A stretch of DNA of 39,424 bases from Triparma columacea (GCA_030267965.1 BRYA01000489.1:1-39424), one strand, 5' to 3'; counted from the first letter of the stretch, positions 8,201-20,504 are shown. Notes: generated from the sequence alone by a model not told the origin. Numbers and translations: made by a program.

Positions 8201-9609
8201 ATGCAAATGTCCCGTTCCCTCATGTCGTCACGCATCCTATCTTCCCCTAAACCCTTCAAAAACCTACCAACCTTAACCTGTCGACTTTCCTCGACACTCC
8301 CAATCCGTTACCTCAACGATTCAAACCCCGCTATTTACCCCCCTCCATCCTACCAGCGTTCTGATGTCCTAATACACCCCCAAACAGGTGTAAAAACTGG
8401 TGTTGTTCCCTCCCCACCCCTAGCCATGACTCCCTTAGAAATTGCTAACCTCGACCAAACTTCGGAGCTCGGGGGAACCCCGGCGTTGGGTTTTTACTCC
8501 CCCCCCCCAATCGTCCCGTGGGGGTCCTCGCTGTCTCTACGCTCCCCCGAGGTGTCGTTCGACTACTTTGACTTGTTGGGTTCCAGCGAGTGCAACGACG
8601 AGGCTCTTGTCCAGCTATACAAGCATGGGATACTCAGGGTTTACAACACTCCGACGGACCAAGATGGGCAGTGGCTACTAGCCGAGTGTTTCAGCGGGGG
8701 CGGGAAGGATAAAAGAGATGAGAGGGATAGGTGAGGAAATAAGTAAATAGGGTGGGGAGGCCCCCTTCCGCGCAGAGTTGCGCGAACGAACATACTAGAG
8801 GATTAAAATGGCACACAAACAATCCAACTCCACGCCCTCCCCCCCCCCCCTCCTCTCCCCCGCCCACCTCTCCCAAACCATCCAGATCAATCTACACCTC
8901 TAACTCCGGTCCCATGAAGACCCTTTATGGTACAACATGGTCCACCTCAACCTCTTCCAGCCTCCAAGGTTCCTCCACCTCCACCGCAGACTCTGCTTAC
9001 ACTTCATTACCCTTACCCCTCCACACCGACATGACATACTTCCACAGTCCCCCCGGTCTCCAGATCTTCACGATGTCGTCTCCCGCCCCTAATGGTGGCG
9101 GCGCTAGCGTTTACCGCGACGGCTTTGAGGCCGCCCGTGCCCTGTTCGAGCTCGATAGGGGAGCGTTCGAAATTTTGACGGAGGCTGAGTTTACGTACCG
9201 TTATATAGACGAGGATCAAGGTTGGCATCTTGAGGCATCTGGTCCGATTATATCCGTGGATAAAACTCGCCTCCACGAGGACGGTACACCCGTCGTTAAA
9301 AGTATCAGGCACAACGACCTCGATAGGGTAGGTTTCCTCCCCCCCCTCACAGCTAGCGTCCCCTCCGCCTGGTACGATACGGTCGACCTCGCGTTGCGCA
9401 AGTGGGACGAGGTCGTGCACGAGCGGGGGAGGGTGAAGGAGCACTTGCGGGCAGGAGAGGCGGTGATCGTGCACAATAACAGGGTCATGCACGCTAGGGA
9501 AAGCTTCGAACTGGGGGAGGGGGAGGAGAGGAGCATCGTCGGATGCTATGTTAGTAGGGAGGACATTGAAAGCAGGTGGAGGAGAGTTATGACAAAGAGG
9601 TTAGAATAG
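8201..9609 (+). CDS. Gamma-butyrobetaine / trimethyllysine hydroxylase-like Fe(II)/2-oxoglutarate oxygenase
   Basis: Two exons, 8201-8730 and 8886-9609, joined in phase 2 through a 155-bp intron (GTGAGG donor, C-run, CATCCAG). The protein is 417 aa, like human BBOX1 (387) and TMLHE (421). The Ser/Arg-rich, acid-poor N-terminus suggests mitochondrial import. The TauD-type catalytic domain keeps the iron ligands His223 and Asp225 (LPLHTDMTYF) and His379 (NNRVMHARESFE), plus the 2-oxoglutarate-binding Arg392 in ERSIVGCY. PPGLQ after the HxD and SRWRR near the end are typical of the family. The likely role is a hydroxylation step of carnitine synthesis. I cannot separate GBBH from TMLH, and the usual N-terminal DUF971-like domain is not obvious. 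Confidence 0.82.
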
Positions 9610-9760
9610 AGGAGGAGGAGAAATAATGGTTGAGGGTGTAAATCAATTCGTTTGCCGTTTGCGCTAGAAAAACATTCATTAAACTTGCTCGTTTGGTTGT
9701 GCTTCGCTATTCACAGTTCACCTAAACACTTTTGAATCGTCGGTATTGATCATCTTCTGT

Positions 9761-11312
9761 CTATTGGTTCTCCTGGAGCACCTTGACGACGGACTTGAAG
9801 GCGAACCACTCGGGGATGTCCTCTCCAGCCCTGAGGGCCTTGCGGAACTTGGTTCCTGAGAGGGTCTTCTTGGTGAGTCCCCTTTCAGCGGCCTCGTCAG
9901 CAGTGACGTAACCCTCCTCCTCAGTGTAGACAAGGTTGAGACTGGGGACGGCCTTAATTCCGAGCTCAGGTCCCTTCTCCTTGAGGAGGTCCTGGGCGTC
10001 GTAGGCTCCGTAGAAGTCATCTCCGGTGACGGAGCTCTTGGATCCGGCCATGTCCCTCCCGACAATGAAGGCGGTGCAGCCGTAGTTCTTCCTGATCATG
10101 GCGTGCTGGATGGCCTCCCTGGGGCCAGCCATGTGCATGGAGTAGGGAAGGTAGGCCCAGAAGGTGCGGGGGTTGGCGGTCTCCTCCTTGAGGACCTCGT
10201 ACGTCTTGTACCTAACGGTTCCGGGGATGTCGTCGGCCTGGGTGGGACCACAGGTGGGGTGGACGAGGACGACTGAGTCGCTGTCGACCTCGGGGGCCTC
10301 GAGGGCCCTGGTGAAGAGCTCGTAGTGAGCGCGGTGGATGGGGTTACGGCACTGAAACGCGACGACGTCCTTGTCAGCGGGGAGCATGCTGCGGACCTCC
10401 TTGGGGGTGGCGCAAGCGAAGTCCCTGATGGGGAGGTTGAGGCCAGTGACCTTTCCACCCATGTAGTACTTTCCACGCTCGGTGGCGACCATGAGGGTTC
10501 CAGGGTGCTCAATCGCGCTGGTTCCATAGCATTTGAGAGTCTCAAGAGGCTTGTCGGGGGTGTACTTGTCGGTGAACTCAATGGTAGCAATCTCGCGGTC
10601 TCCATCCTTAAGGAGGGCAACGTCTCCAGGCTGGAGGGTCTCATCGTCAGTGTCAAAGATAATGGGGAGGCCGAAAATGAGGCCATTCTCGAGGGCCATG
10701 TTCTCAACAACACTCTTGTAGGCTGCCTCCTCCATGAAGCCGGTAAGGGGGGAAAGTCCTCCGTTCATGATGAGCTCGACATCGCAGAGCTGCCTGGGGG
10801 TGAGCTGAAGGGTCTTGGTGCACTTGGCAATAGCAGCAGCAGGGTCGGAAGTCATCAAGTCAACGAGGGTTCCTCCGTGGGGCTGAGCGCGGAGTCCATC
10901 TGCGAGGAGAGGATAGAAAGAGTTAAAATGTGTACAAATATATAGGATGTATGTTTAAAAGTGAGGAAAAAGTACATGCATTCGGTGCTGATTCACCACC
11001 ACCGCCCCGAGTTTGTGGACGTGAAGGAAATTTATCTTGGATTTGAAGTTTACGAGACAAAACCTCAAACCACGACTACTAGAAAGGCAACTAACAAGAA
11101 GCTACGAACGTTGATTTCAAAGAACCTCCAAACAATGTAACAAGAGGAGGGGTTGATGCAATTTCCGCAGACCGTCGAAACCACCCATGCGAAAAATCCT
11201 ACTCACCAGTGGTAGCCGACATGGAAAGAGCGAAACTGGCGGGCTTCGTCATAGGAGCGCTCATGAATGCGGTGGCAGAGCCGATGAGGAGAGAGATGGA
11301 AAGGAGCTTCAT
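9761..11312 (-). CDS. ATP sulfurylase (sulfate adenylyltransferase), plastid-targeted
   Basis: Two exons on the minus strand: 11312-11207 and 10899-9761, joined in phase 1 through a 307-bp intron (GTGAGT ... CTCGCAG). The protein is 414 aa. Exon 1 encodes MKLLSISLLIGSATAF followed by MSAP, a signal peptide with the TAF|M variant of the plastid-import motif and then a Ser/Ala/Lys-rich transit peptide. The mature part begins RAQPHGGTLV and contains the nucleotide-binding motifs FQCRNPIHRAH (about 217-227), HPTCGPTQADD (about 249-259) and GRDMAG (about 316). It converts sulfate and ATP to adenosine 5'-phosphosulfate, the first step of sulfate assimilation. No APS-kinase or pyrophosphatase domain is fused. 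The coding sequence is smooth and GC-rich, typical of high expression. Confidence 0.93.
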
Positions 11313-11785
11313 TTCCAAAGTTTCTTATGTGGCCAAAAGCAAAAAATGGTTTCGATCCTATGGTTGGGGATCCGAAGGAAGCCATTTCAACTTTGTGAGG
11401 CCAAATGATCGGGCCTAAGGCCAATTGCTAAAAATAAATATCGCCAAGCCGTAACGTATCGATGGCCTCCCGAACTGCGTCGCTCCCCTGTGCTTCTTGT
11501 CTTATTTTACAACTTGAACTTGCTTCAACCTATTTCATTCGTCCCTGTCCCCGTCCCCGTCCGCGTCCGCGAATCTGCGTTGGAGTATTTCGCAGTTGAC
11601 TGTTGAGCCCCCCTCTTCAACCCATTCAACCCCTCCCGTAACTCAAGATCCCGTCCAAATTTTCCACCCCTCTCGACCAAAAAAGGTCGTTTTACTAGGA
11701 TTTCTCAAGTGACAAACTTTCAGCCTCCCCTCCCCCCCCCTCACGTTTCCGCCCCAACTCCTCCCCTAAATCTCGCACCCCCGCC
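11313..11785. other. Divergent intergenic region between ATP sulfurylase and the CTFKP protein
   Basis: 473 bp between two divergent start codons; no gene seen. It holds a short pyrimidine-rich array of gtccc/gtccg repeats near 11540-11572 and C-rich tracts before 11786, probably promoter or 5' UTR sequence for both genes. Confidence 0.55.
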
Positions 11786-14526
11786 ATGGCATCGACCAAC
11801 CGCACGGTCGAATGCGTCCTTGAGATCTTCTATGCAGAAAACAAGCAGGCCCATCTCACCATTTACAGCGACTCCAACCCAACTTTAATGGCCCAGGAGT
11901 TCGCCAAGGAGCATTCACTGAGTGAGAGGTACCAGAACGCCCTCGCACAACACATCAGGGATAACCTCCGCACCGGGGCTTCGAGCTCTCAGAGTTCTCA
12001 GCACCATGTTGTTCCTCGCCCGACCCCTGCTGCTGCTGCTAGGCCTCAACAGAGCTTCAACGACGGACAGCAGAACCCCTCCTACGAGACATCAGAGAGA
12101 AATCATAGACCACAAGCTTGGGATACCGCAGAGAAGGCTGCGGTCGAGAGTGAGGCTGGTGAGTTTTTCACTTTTCACAAGGAGGGGGAGAAGCGAAGAT
12201 AGAAGCGCGGAACGATGGTCTCACCCCCCAACTCGCCCCCCCTACGGCTCGCTTCTCCAGAACGATCCAAACTTTGGGACGATCTGAAGACTGCGTGGAC
12301 CGATCCTCGCTCTGCTTCAAGTTCCTCGTTCATGCAATCTTCCACTGACAATGGTGGTCCCATCCTGCACAAGTCTCACGCTTCCGTCCAAGCCCGCAAC
12401 CGGAGCAACTCGGGGTCATCGGAGGGATCTAAGAAGAAGAAGAAGGGCAAGGGCAAGGGGACGCCGGGATCGTACAAGATATCCCGTAAGGCCCTCAAGA
12501 CTGCGAACCGGTTGCACAACCACGCAGCGACGATACAGAAGAGGCACGAGCATAGGAAGACGAACATAGAAACCGCGGAGAAGGAGTACCTAGAGATGAA
12601 CCAGTTCTCCACCTCGAAGAAAACTCGCCAGATGGCCGGCCGCAGGTCCACCTTCATGGTCAACAACTTCTCTCCCGAAATGATGCATCAGCTCACTGTG
12701 CTTGCCTCGTCAAACGACACCTCGAACCAAGACGAACACGTTTCAAACGTCCTCAACGACGTTGGATCGAGGCTGCACCTTGAGGCGGAGATCAAGAAAC
12801 AGAAGTTGACGAAAATGGCCGAGTTGAGCACCTTTGAGAAGCAGGAGGAGGAGATGAGGGGCTGCACCTTCCAGCCAGAGCTCAACACACACTCCCAAAC
12901 GATGCTCAAAGGAAGGGGAGCCAAGGATGTCTTCAAGTCCCTTTACGATCAAAACGTAGAAGTTCAAAACAAAAAAGCGTACTATGACGAGATAGCAGAG
13001 ATAAACTCCGACTGCACCTTCAAGCCAAAGATCAACGTCATATCCAAGGAAATGGCGGAATTGCTGGAGATCAGTCCCGATCCGACATCCCCGGTACCTC
13101 AAAACGAACCCAAGTGGAAGAAGCTCTACGAGGAACGCTTCAAAAAGGCGGAGCGCATCGAACAAATTAAGGTAAGGACTGGCTATCGAAATAGAAGCAT
13201 CGCGGACTGCTCCGCAAGTCACAATGCACCACACTCAATTTATACACCTCAATGCCCCCACTCAACAACGCAACCATTTCCGCGACTCGCCTCGCTCGTC
13301 GCAGAATGCCCTCCCCACAACCGAGGCGGACGAGTGCACCTTCAAGCCAGACATAGGAAGCAACAAGCACAAGCCGCTGGAGGAGAAGACGTCAGAGGAG
13401 TTTTTTGAGAGGCTCTACAAGGAACACAGTGCAATCCTTAAGCGGAAAGAGGACAGGACTGCTAATGCGGAGAAGGTGAGAATGGACAGAAGCAACTAGC
13501 ACGGAATCGCAATCACCAACGCTAACCGCTCCTCCTCACTTGCAGGACTTGTTCAAACCTCAGATCGAGCGCTCACCTCTCAACGCCAGGAACGTTGACA
13601 ACCTCCCTATCCACGAGCACCTTAACGAACAACACAAAAAGAGAGAGGAGAGGCACAAAAACAAGGTGACGGAGAAGGAACGCCTTGAGGAGGAGAAGAG
13701 AAACTTCAAGGTCAAGAGCGAGAGAACTCAAAACCTGCTGAGGAGGATGAAGAAGTCATCGTGCGAGGAGCTCTTCCGAGTCCTTCTCGCCACTATAGAT
13801 TTTAGGAAAAACCAGGAAGCAATGTCAGCGTCATTATCACCTAAGAAGGCGGCAGTGGACGTCAATGAGTCCTTCGCCGAGCTAGTTTCAACGCTCAGAG
13901 CGCACGAGGTGGAAATGGTGGAGGAGAAGAGGGATGGGGGAGGGGGAGAACACAACTCCACAAATTGGAAGGAGAAGACGCTCCTTCCGTCGTCTTGCGA
14001 TCCCACCCTCCTCGATGATAAAGTGGCCAATCTAATCACCCCCCTCCTAGAGAGACACAAGAGCTACCCAATGTCGCTCGAGTATTTCACATCCTTGGTC
14101 ATGCTGGAGCTCGAGAGGGTAGGGGTGGAGTCCCTGGACATTGTAAGGACGCTTCGAAACCGGGCGAGGCAGAACAGGGCTAGGGCGGTGGAACTATTGA
14201 AGGAATCCCCGACTAAGAGTCCGGAGAAGGACAAGGTGAAGAAGGGAGGGAAGAACCGCTTCAAGCAAGCGGCCACCATCATCAAGCTGTTTCACCCTTC
14301 AATTAACAAGAAGTCAAGCCAGCTAGTGATGAACCGTTCAAGGGCTCGCGCGGGTGGCGATTTACTCTTCACCCAGCTCCACTCCGCCCAGAAGCACATC
14401 GACCAAAGGCTCTTGCAGGCGCGGAAGCAGAAGGAGAGGGAGGAGGACGAGCACTGCACCTTCAAACCCAAACTCGTAAGCAAGCAGTCGAAGGGGAGGT
14501 ACAGAGCGAGGGAGGAGGGGAGCTGA
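11786..14526 (+). CDS. Coiled-coil protein with CTF(K/Q)P repeats, function unknown
   Basis: Four exons (11786-12158, 12261-13171, 13305-13475, 13546-14526) give 811 aa; the phases (1, 0, 0) agree at all three introns. I do not recognise a named family. Repeated short motifs of the form CTF-K/Q-P occur at about residues 326 (CTFQPELN), 376 (CTFKPKIN), 439 (CTFKPDIG) and 789 (CTFKPKLV), with a variant at 487 (LFKPQIER). They are separated by charged helices rich in Lys, Glu and Arg. A Lys-rich basic patch lies near 185. Proteins with spaced CTFxP motifs and charged helices are common in flagellated protists and often cytoskeletal or flagellar; that is the best guess here, not a demonstrated role. 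It ends tail-to-tail with the PI 4-kinase, 84 bp apart. Confidence 0.75.
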
Positions 14527-14610
14527 TAAGGCGAGTTAATAGAGATTCGATCATGTTGTACAAAGAAAAAGACACTCAATTGAATAAAGAAATTGCATGT
14601 AGAACATTTT

Positions 14611-17600
14611 TCAGAAGAGGTAGCCTTGAGAATAGTATTGGTACCGATCGTAGTTGAGGGTCCCCGAAGAGTCCTTACTCCCTGTGACGAGCTTGTAGCA
14701 GTGTGATACCGTGGTCTCCTGGTCTACGTCTGGGTTGAACCTCTTGCGGAGAGCATCGATGATTGCGTCGATCTCCGTTTGGGTCTTGTTCTGGAAGCAA
14801 GGGAAGGAGGACCCGTCCGCGGTTATCTTGACGATCTCGCAGAGCTTGTCCCCGTAGGGCTGTAGGGCGAGGAAACCCTTGGTGAACAACGTCATGAACT
14901 TGAAGTAAAGGTCGCCGTCCTTCCCACCCAATACTTGAACCATCTCAGAGGTGAACTTGAAAGGGGCGGTCTCGAGGGAGAACTGGTTTCCGGGGGCGAT
15001 CCCGAGGATGAATCCGAAGTCGATGTGCACAATGTTGCCGTCGAAGTCCAGCAGGATGTTTCCGTTGTGTCTGTCCTTGATGAGCAGGAGATGAGATATG
15101 ATGGCGTAGGCTGCGAGGGAGCTCACGAAGTTCTCCTTCTTCTTCTCTGGCTGCTCGAGTGAGGAGAACCAAGATAGCAGGCTTGTGTCCTTGTTAGATT
15201 CCTGCGTGATGAGCGTGTGTGAGGAAGCGAAGTCGTTAAAATGTTCCGTTGTAGTAGCACCCTCAACTCACCTTCCGCTGCTGCTTGAGAGCGTCGATTG
15301 AGATGGCATTTGGGACGCACTCTATCGCCCCCGTGGACCCTCCCGTCCCTATGATACCGTAGGGCTTCACTGTCAGGTTGACCCCCTCCAGCTTCCAGAT
15401 CTCACCGCAGAGCTGGACGATCTGCATTACGAAGGTCTCCTGACGGACGTCGTCGTTTGCCTTGACGATGAGGCCGACGAGGTCCCAGTTGGGAAGGTGG
15501 GCCGAGGGGGAAGACAGACGGATGCGGGCCTTCTTGTCCACCCAGGTCTCCGACGTCCAGAACTGAGGAAGGGGGGGGGGGGCGAAGAGGTGAGTATAAT
15601 TCAAAAGTCCAAGGTGGAGCGAGCGCAGCGACGATCTCCCAAGTCCCTCCCTCACCTCAACGTTGGCCCCCCTGGCCTTGCTCTTCTCTGTCTGGAAAAC
15701 CTCGTCCTTCTCCGCAATGTGTATCAGCTCCTCCTTGTTGATGAGCCCCTCCTTGTAAACCTTGATGGCCTCGGCGAGTGACGTGGATATCTTCCCGCTC
15801 CCCTTGAGTCTATCATCGATTTGTCCCGCGTCAACCGCCGAGTCCGTCGTCGCTACTGACCCCCCCCTAACGTTCAGGAGGCCCCTGAGCTGCCTGATAC
15901 CCTCGTCCTCCTTGATCTCGCTTGGGCGCCTGCTGGCAGTCCTGCTCTGGGCGGCGAGGAGGAGCTCGCGAATGTGCACGTCGGTGATGCCCTTTTCACC
16001 ACCGAAAACACCAATCCTCCTGAAGCTCTGCGGCGGCGGGAGGAGCGAAGCGATAAAGGAACGCGGTTAGCTCTTCTCTACGTTGGGGAAGGAGCTGCAT
16101 GTTCTTAGCTCTTGAAAAGCTTTCGTCACTCCTCACCTCGACTCCCACTCCGTCATCTTTTCCAACCTTCATCGGGTCGTCCCTCTCTTTCACCCAGCTC
16201 TCCCTCTCGTCGTCCTGTTTGGTTGCCTCGATCTCCAAGTATACTAAAATGGGAGTCCTGGCCTTGCTCCTGAACACCCTCCCTTCCTTCTCGACGAGTC
16301 CAATAATTCTTTCCCCCCCCTCACCAACCGGGTTCTCGCACACTAGCCCCTCGTTCCCGTTGGGTGGTTTAAGCAGTGTGTTGATCCTCTCCAGGCTAGC
16401 CTCTAGGAACTCAGGCCTGCTTCCGACGTCCTGGATCTTGAAGCACTCGCCGGCTGCTGTTCCTAGCTCCCTCATAAGGCTCAGCTGACCCACGAAGTGC
16501 TACGACGGGTTTGAGGTGGGGGTGGTGGGGGGCAGGGGGTGATAGGAGCGAGCGAGTGAGTGAGGATATTGTGGCGGCGGCGCCCTGTTCGCTCTTCGTT
16601 TTTCTCCCTTCCCTCTCCTCCACCCCCCTTCTCCTCACCTTCCACTTTTCGTTCATATCCCCCCCGTTCTTCTCCATGACATTCCTCTTAACGCTCGCCC
16701 TAAGTTTGTCCCTGTTATACCTCTTCTCCCTTTTCATCATCGCCCAGAGTAGCGTCTGTTGGTGTTCGGTAGGTTTGAACCTCCCCTCCGTCGCCGCTTT
16801 CCCCTCCCCCCATATCTCCCCCTTGAATCCCGCCTCGATCTGCACGAGTATCTTGACCATCTGGGCGTCCCCAACGTTGAAGTCACGGCCCCACCTTATG
16901 CCGGCCCTTACGTGCCAAACGAGCTCGAGGCAAAGCTTGGTTGAGACGGCTGAAACAGAGAGGAGGAAGTCTTCATAAAGGGACCTTATCCTGTGCCCTA
17001 CCACGCTCCCTACGAGTGGGAATAGTGATGTGTAGCACTGCAGGATCTGTGGCCAGAAGAGCGATAGCGTTGCCAGTCCCTCCGGAGTGGCTGTTAGTGT
17101 TAGGAAGTACTCGAGTACGTATCGTAGGTTGGATGGCGATCCCATGGTTTTCGATGCGTGCATCCTCAGGAGTTTGATGGCCGTGGTAATGTCCTCCGAG
17201 ATCCTCCCCCCCCTCTGCATAATGACGCCCCTCTCCTCGTCGTCGTCTGAACCATCCTCGTCGTCACCCTCGTCCGCAGCGAGCCTCTCTAGTACCATGT
17301 TGTCAGTCATGGTACCCCCGGAGTTCACGTACTCAGAAACGACGCTCTTAACAGACCAGCTCCGAGCACCCCAAGTTATCATCATGGGGTCGTGAACGAG
17401 CGCGCCGAAACCACCCCCAGAGACGACTTCCCAATCCGCCTCCTCTTTCTCCTCACCCTCGATTCTGAGTTTTTGCGAGCGTGCGCGTAGAGGGAGAGGT
17501 GAAAATTGTAGGTTACGTGTAAGTGTGTGTATATGTATGTATGTATGTGATGGTGTTGTGTAAAACATATTCTTTCCATCATCTTTTGCATATATAAAAT

Positions 17601-18807
17601 CCCCCTCAACCTCTCCCCTATTCTCACCTCCCTCTGATCCATTCCAAAGCTTCCTTCTTAGCTTCCCTTTCATACTCCTCAAGTTCCTTAACCTCCATAT
17701 CCCCCGCAACAACATCCAAAACCTGCTGTCCCGCATGGCAATCCTCACAAACATCAACCCCAGTTTCAAACCCATACTGCAGCATGGGTGTACCACGATG
17801 TAGTATTTGGTTTGTGCGATAAGAGAGACCACAGGACATGCAGAAACGGTAGGTGTCGTGGAGGTGGGGGTGGATACGGAGACCGGAGGTGGGGCAGGTG
17901 GAGAGAGTCTGGACGGGGGGAGGACCGAAACTTTTACCCCTGACCAAGGTTTTAGATTACAAGGTGAAGGGGGGTTATGAGTGTGTGTGTGTGTGTGTGT
18001 GTGTCAGTATATATAGTATATATATGCATTGTCCGTAACCGACCCCCCCCTTCCTTACCTATAAACCCCAATCTCCGCTTGTCCATACGGTGTTTTCCAG
18101 TACCCTCCCTCCTCCTCATCATAAACAACATCATCTCCCCCATCCTTCCCTCCTACCCCTAACTTCTTCTCATCTCTAACCTGAAGTCCACGTAGGAGAG
18201 AACAGCTACCGTTGTAAATTGCGTTCACCCAACCTGACACTTCACCTGTGGAGCACTTGCAGTGTATTAGTGTTGAGGTGTGAGTTATTATTGTGAACGT
18301 TGATGCTGGGGTCATTGGGGTTGAGGATGTTGACACACGGCGGCCGGAGGCTTGATCTGACTTTGTTGGGGTGGAGGTGGACGTGGAAATTGAAGAGGTG
18401 GAGGATGGGTGGGGAGGTGGAGGAAGTGATTGTGGATTGTGGGAGGAGGACATTGGGACTACATCATCTGAGGGCTTGGGATCAGAGGCAGATGCTATGT
18501 AGACTATTGAGATTGGGTTTGCACCTTTGAAGTAATCCTCTTTAGTCTTATATCTTCTCATTGTTACTCCACTAAGAACAACAAAGTACTCTGATCTATT
18601 ACTACCACCCTTATGTCCTCCAGTTCCCTCTCCTCCTCCAAGACCGTATCCTTCATTGTTTACGTAAGTAGAGTCATTACCATCAAAACGACATCTATTA
18701 TCTTCAGCTGTTGTTAGCTCTGAGATATGATAAGAATGGTAAGGGAAGGAGGAGGGTGGTAGACGGGATGAGGGGGTTAGGGTGAGGTAGCCTGAGTAGA
18801 GGGACAT
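14611..18807 (-). CDS. PH-domain phosphatidylinositol 4-kinase (type III-beta / Pik1-like)
   Basis: Seven exons on the minus strand: 18807-18059, 17939-17628, 17464-16639, 16499-16137, 16027-15656, 15562-15272, 15201-14611. All phases agree and the product is 1167 aa. Exon 1 is a PH domain (SLYSGYLTLT, YFVVLSGVTMRRYK, closing helix GEVSGWVNAIYNG). Exon 2 has two CxxC pairs (CMSC and CEDC, about 30 residues apart), a probable zinc site. Exon 3 is a helical lipid-kinase accessory region with an acidic insert. The catalytic domain shows TPILVYLEIEA, HLPNWDLVGLIVKANDDVRQE, the loop IKDRHNGNILL and IDFGF; it matches PI4K III-beta better than III-alpha (GGKDGDLYFKF after the activation loop). It makes PI4P, usually at Golgi or endosomal membranes. 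The 93-bp fifth intron is in frame and stop-free. Confidence 0.85.
17981..18004. repeat. (GT)12 microsatellite in the first PI4K intron
   Basis: Twelve GT dinucleotides (CA on the coding strand), followed by an AT-rich stretch. It lies between exons 1 and 2 of the PI 4-kinase gene. Confidence 0.95.
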
Positions 18808-19228
18808 GTATGGGAGGAGAAGAAGGGGGGGATTGGGAAAAGAGACGGTAGGAAAGGAGACGTTAGGAAAGGAGACGTTAAGAAGAGGAGTTTTTGAGGA
18901 GAGGAGGCCCGAGGAGGCGTGAGTGGAGCTTATTAATGGTTAAGGAGGGGATTAATATGAATTTAAATGAGTGGGGTATGAAGATATATATATTTATTGT
19001 CGTCACAATGATATATATAACGCGAGGGAGGGTTGGATTGAGGTAATCTTATTGATATTTGAAAAAGGCAGAAATTCATTTTTCATTCGGAAGGATTCGG
19101 GGTTGGGTTGGTGTCTACAGTAATTTAATGCTAATTTAATGTGGCGTAAAAACAAGACGTTTTGAAAGACGCGTATAAGTTTTTACTTTCGTTGTGAGTT
19201 TGGGCTTCAGGTTCGGCGTTGAGATTCA
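18808..19228. other. Intergenic region between PI4K and ZF-C
   Basis: No gene seen. It includes a 15-bp tandem repeat (gagacggtaggaaag and two variants, 18842-18886), AT-rich palindromic stretches near 18980-19020, and from about 19120 the ZF-type 3' flank with the doubled motif taatttaatgctaatttaat before GTGGCG, shared with the flanks of ZF-D and ZF-E. Confidence 0.6.
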
Positions 19229-20155
19229 TTAGTGGTGACGACATATGTGCGTCTTGATACTGCCTCTCTGCTTCGCCTTATATTCACACCCTTCTTGCGG
19301 GCATGGATGCCATGGTCCACCAATGTCGTGGATATTAGCAAGGTGGCTCTTGATATTGCTTCTTTTTTTCGTCTTATACTCACACCCTTCTTGCGGGCAT
19401 GTATGCCATGTTACGCCAATATTGTGAATATGAGCAAGGTGCTCCTTGATATGGGATCTCATCTTCGTCTTATATTCACACCCTTCTTGTGGGCATGAAT
19501 GCCAGGTAACACCAATATCGTGAATACTAGCAAGGTGATCCTTGATGCTGCTTCTCTGCTTTGCCTTATAATCACACCCTTCTTGCGGGCATCTATGCCA
19601 TGTTACACCAATATCGTGAATACGAGCAAGGTGGTTCTTGATATTGTATCTCTGCTTCGCTTTATAATCACACCCTTCTTGCGGGCATGTATGCCATGTT
19701 ACGCCAATATTGTGAACACTAGCAAGGTGCTTCTTGATATCGCCACTCTCCTTCGCCCTATATTTGCATCCTCTCTGTTTGCAGCAGTAAGGCCTCTTGT
19801 CTATCTCTTCCTCATCGTACTCATACAACCTCGCAGCCACCCGTCCATTCACCCCCACCACTCCAACCCCACTGCTGTTAGTCTTCCTTTCAGCAACAAC
19901 CTCCACATCCTCATCACATGGTTGGCAAACAAGTAGATCATGCTGTACCGTGTCATAATCTTCACCGACGACCTCGCTTTCCGCTCCATCTACACCAATC
20001 GCTGTCGATGTTTCCTTATTGCCTCCTTGAAACTCAGGAAGGATACCAGGTTCCGTCGATGTAAATTCTTCCACCTTGAAATCATCTATTGTGGTGGTGA
20101 CAGCAGGCGCAAATATGTCCATGTGTGACCCTAAACTCTCACTGAACACCGACAT
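19229..20155 (-). CDS. ZF-C: tandem C2H2-type zinc-finger protein (6 fingers)
   Basis: Intronless, 308 aa, the shortest family member. It has the conserved N-terminal region and a type-1 linker like ZF-A (SSGVGVVGVNGRVAARLYEY), then the divergent first finger CKQRGCKYRAKE and five standard 32-residue fingers; the last ends KTHICRHH. The small array could be the product of unequal recombination that deleted fingers. It is the first of three ZF genes arranged head-to-tail. Confidence 0.85.
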   Translation of the reverse strand: MSVFSESLGSHMDIFAPAVTTTIDDFKVEEFTSTEPGILPEFQGGNKETSTAIGVDGAESEVVGEDYDTVQHDLLVCQPCDEDVEVVAERKTNSSGVGVVGVNGRVAARLYEYDEEEIDKRPYCCKQRGCKYRAKESGDIKKHLASVHNIGVTWHTCPQEGCDYKAKQRYNIKNHLARIHDIGVTWHRCPQEGCDYKAKQRSSIKDHLASIHDIGVTWHSCPQEGCEYKTKMRSHIKEHLAHIHNIGVTWHTCPQEGCEYKTKKRSNIKSHLANIHDIGGPWHPCPQEGCEYKAKQRGSIKTHICRHH

Positions 20156-20504
20156 GCTCGACCAGCAAGTGTATTTTAGTCAAATACTTCCAGTAACAGC
20201 TTAGCAAGTTGTTCCCATTTTCTCTTGGCGAGGACGGAGTACATAATAGAAGAGGAGCAAAACATTTTGCTAACTTAACGCTAATTTAACGTGGCGTCAA
20301 GAACAGAACCTTAGAGCTTCCTACTTCAAAAAACTTTAGCACCGCCGCTTTAGCATATTTCGTTTAACATGCTTGAACTCTATTTGTGTAACAATATAAG
20401 ATGCAAAATATATTTAATCAACAATGTTAAAGAAGGTTTAGATGCTTCGACTCTGCTTAAGATGAATCAACTTATACGTGATGCTTAGAAATGTGTCTCT
20501 TGAG
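20156..20504. repeat. ZF intergenic direct repeat, copy 1 (ZF-C 5' side to ZF-D 3' end)
   Basis: About 350 bp that recur with high identity at 22263-22614. The repeat contains the ZF 5' block, the segment gaggagcaaaacattttgct, the doubled gctaacttaacgctaattta motif, an AT-rich stretch and the 3' end of the next ZF gene. It defines the unit by which ZF genes were duplicated in tandem. Confidence 0.85.

Noticed and set aside
10325..10945. 206-codon plus-strand frame opposite ATP sulfurylase
   Set aside because: It mirrors the strongly conserved ATP sulfurylase coding strand and has a composition typical of GC-rich antisense shadows.
16411..17832. 473-codon minus-strand frame as an independent gene
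   Set aside because: Only its middle (17464-16639) is coding, as exon 3 of the PI 4-kinase. The ends read through introns and into wrong frames.
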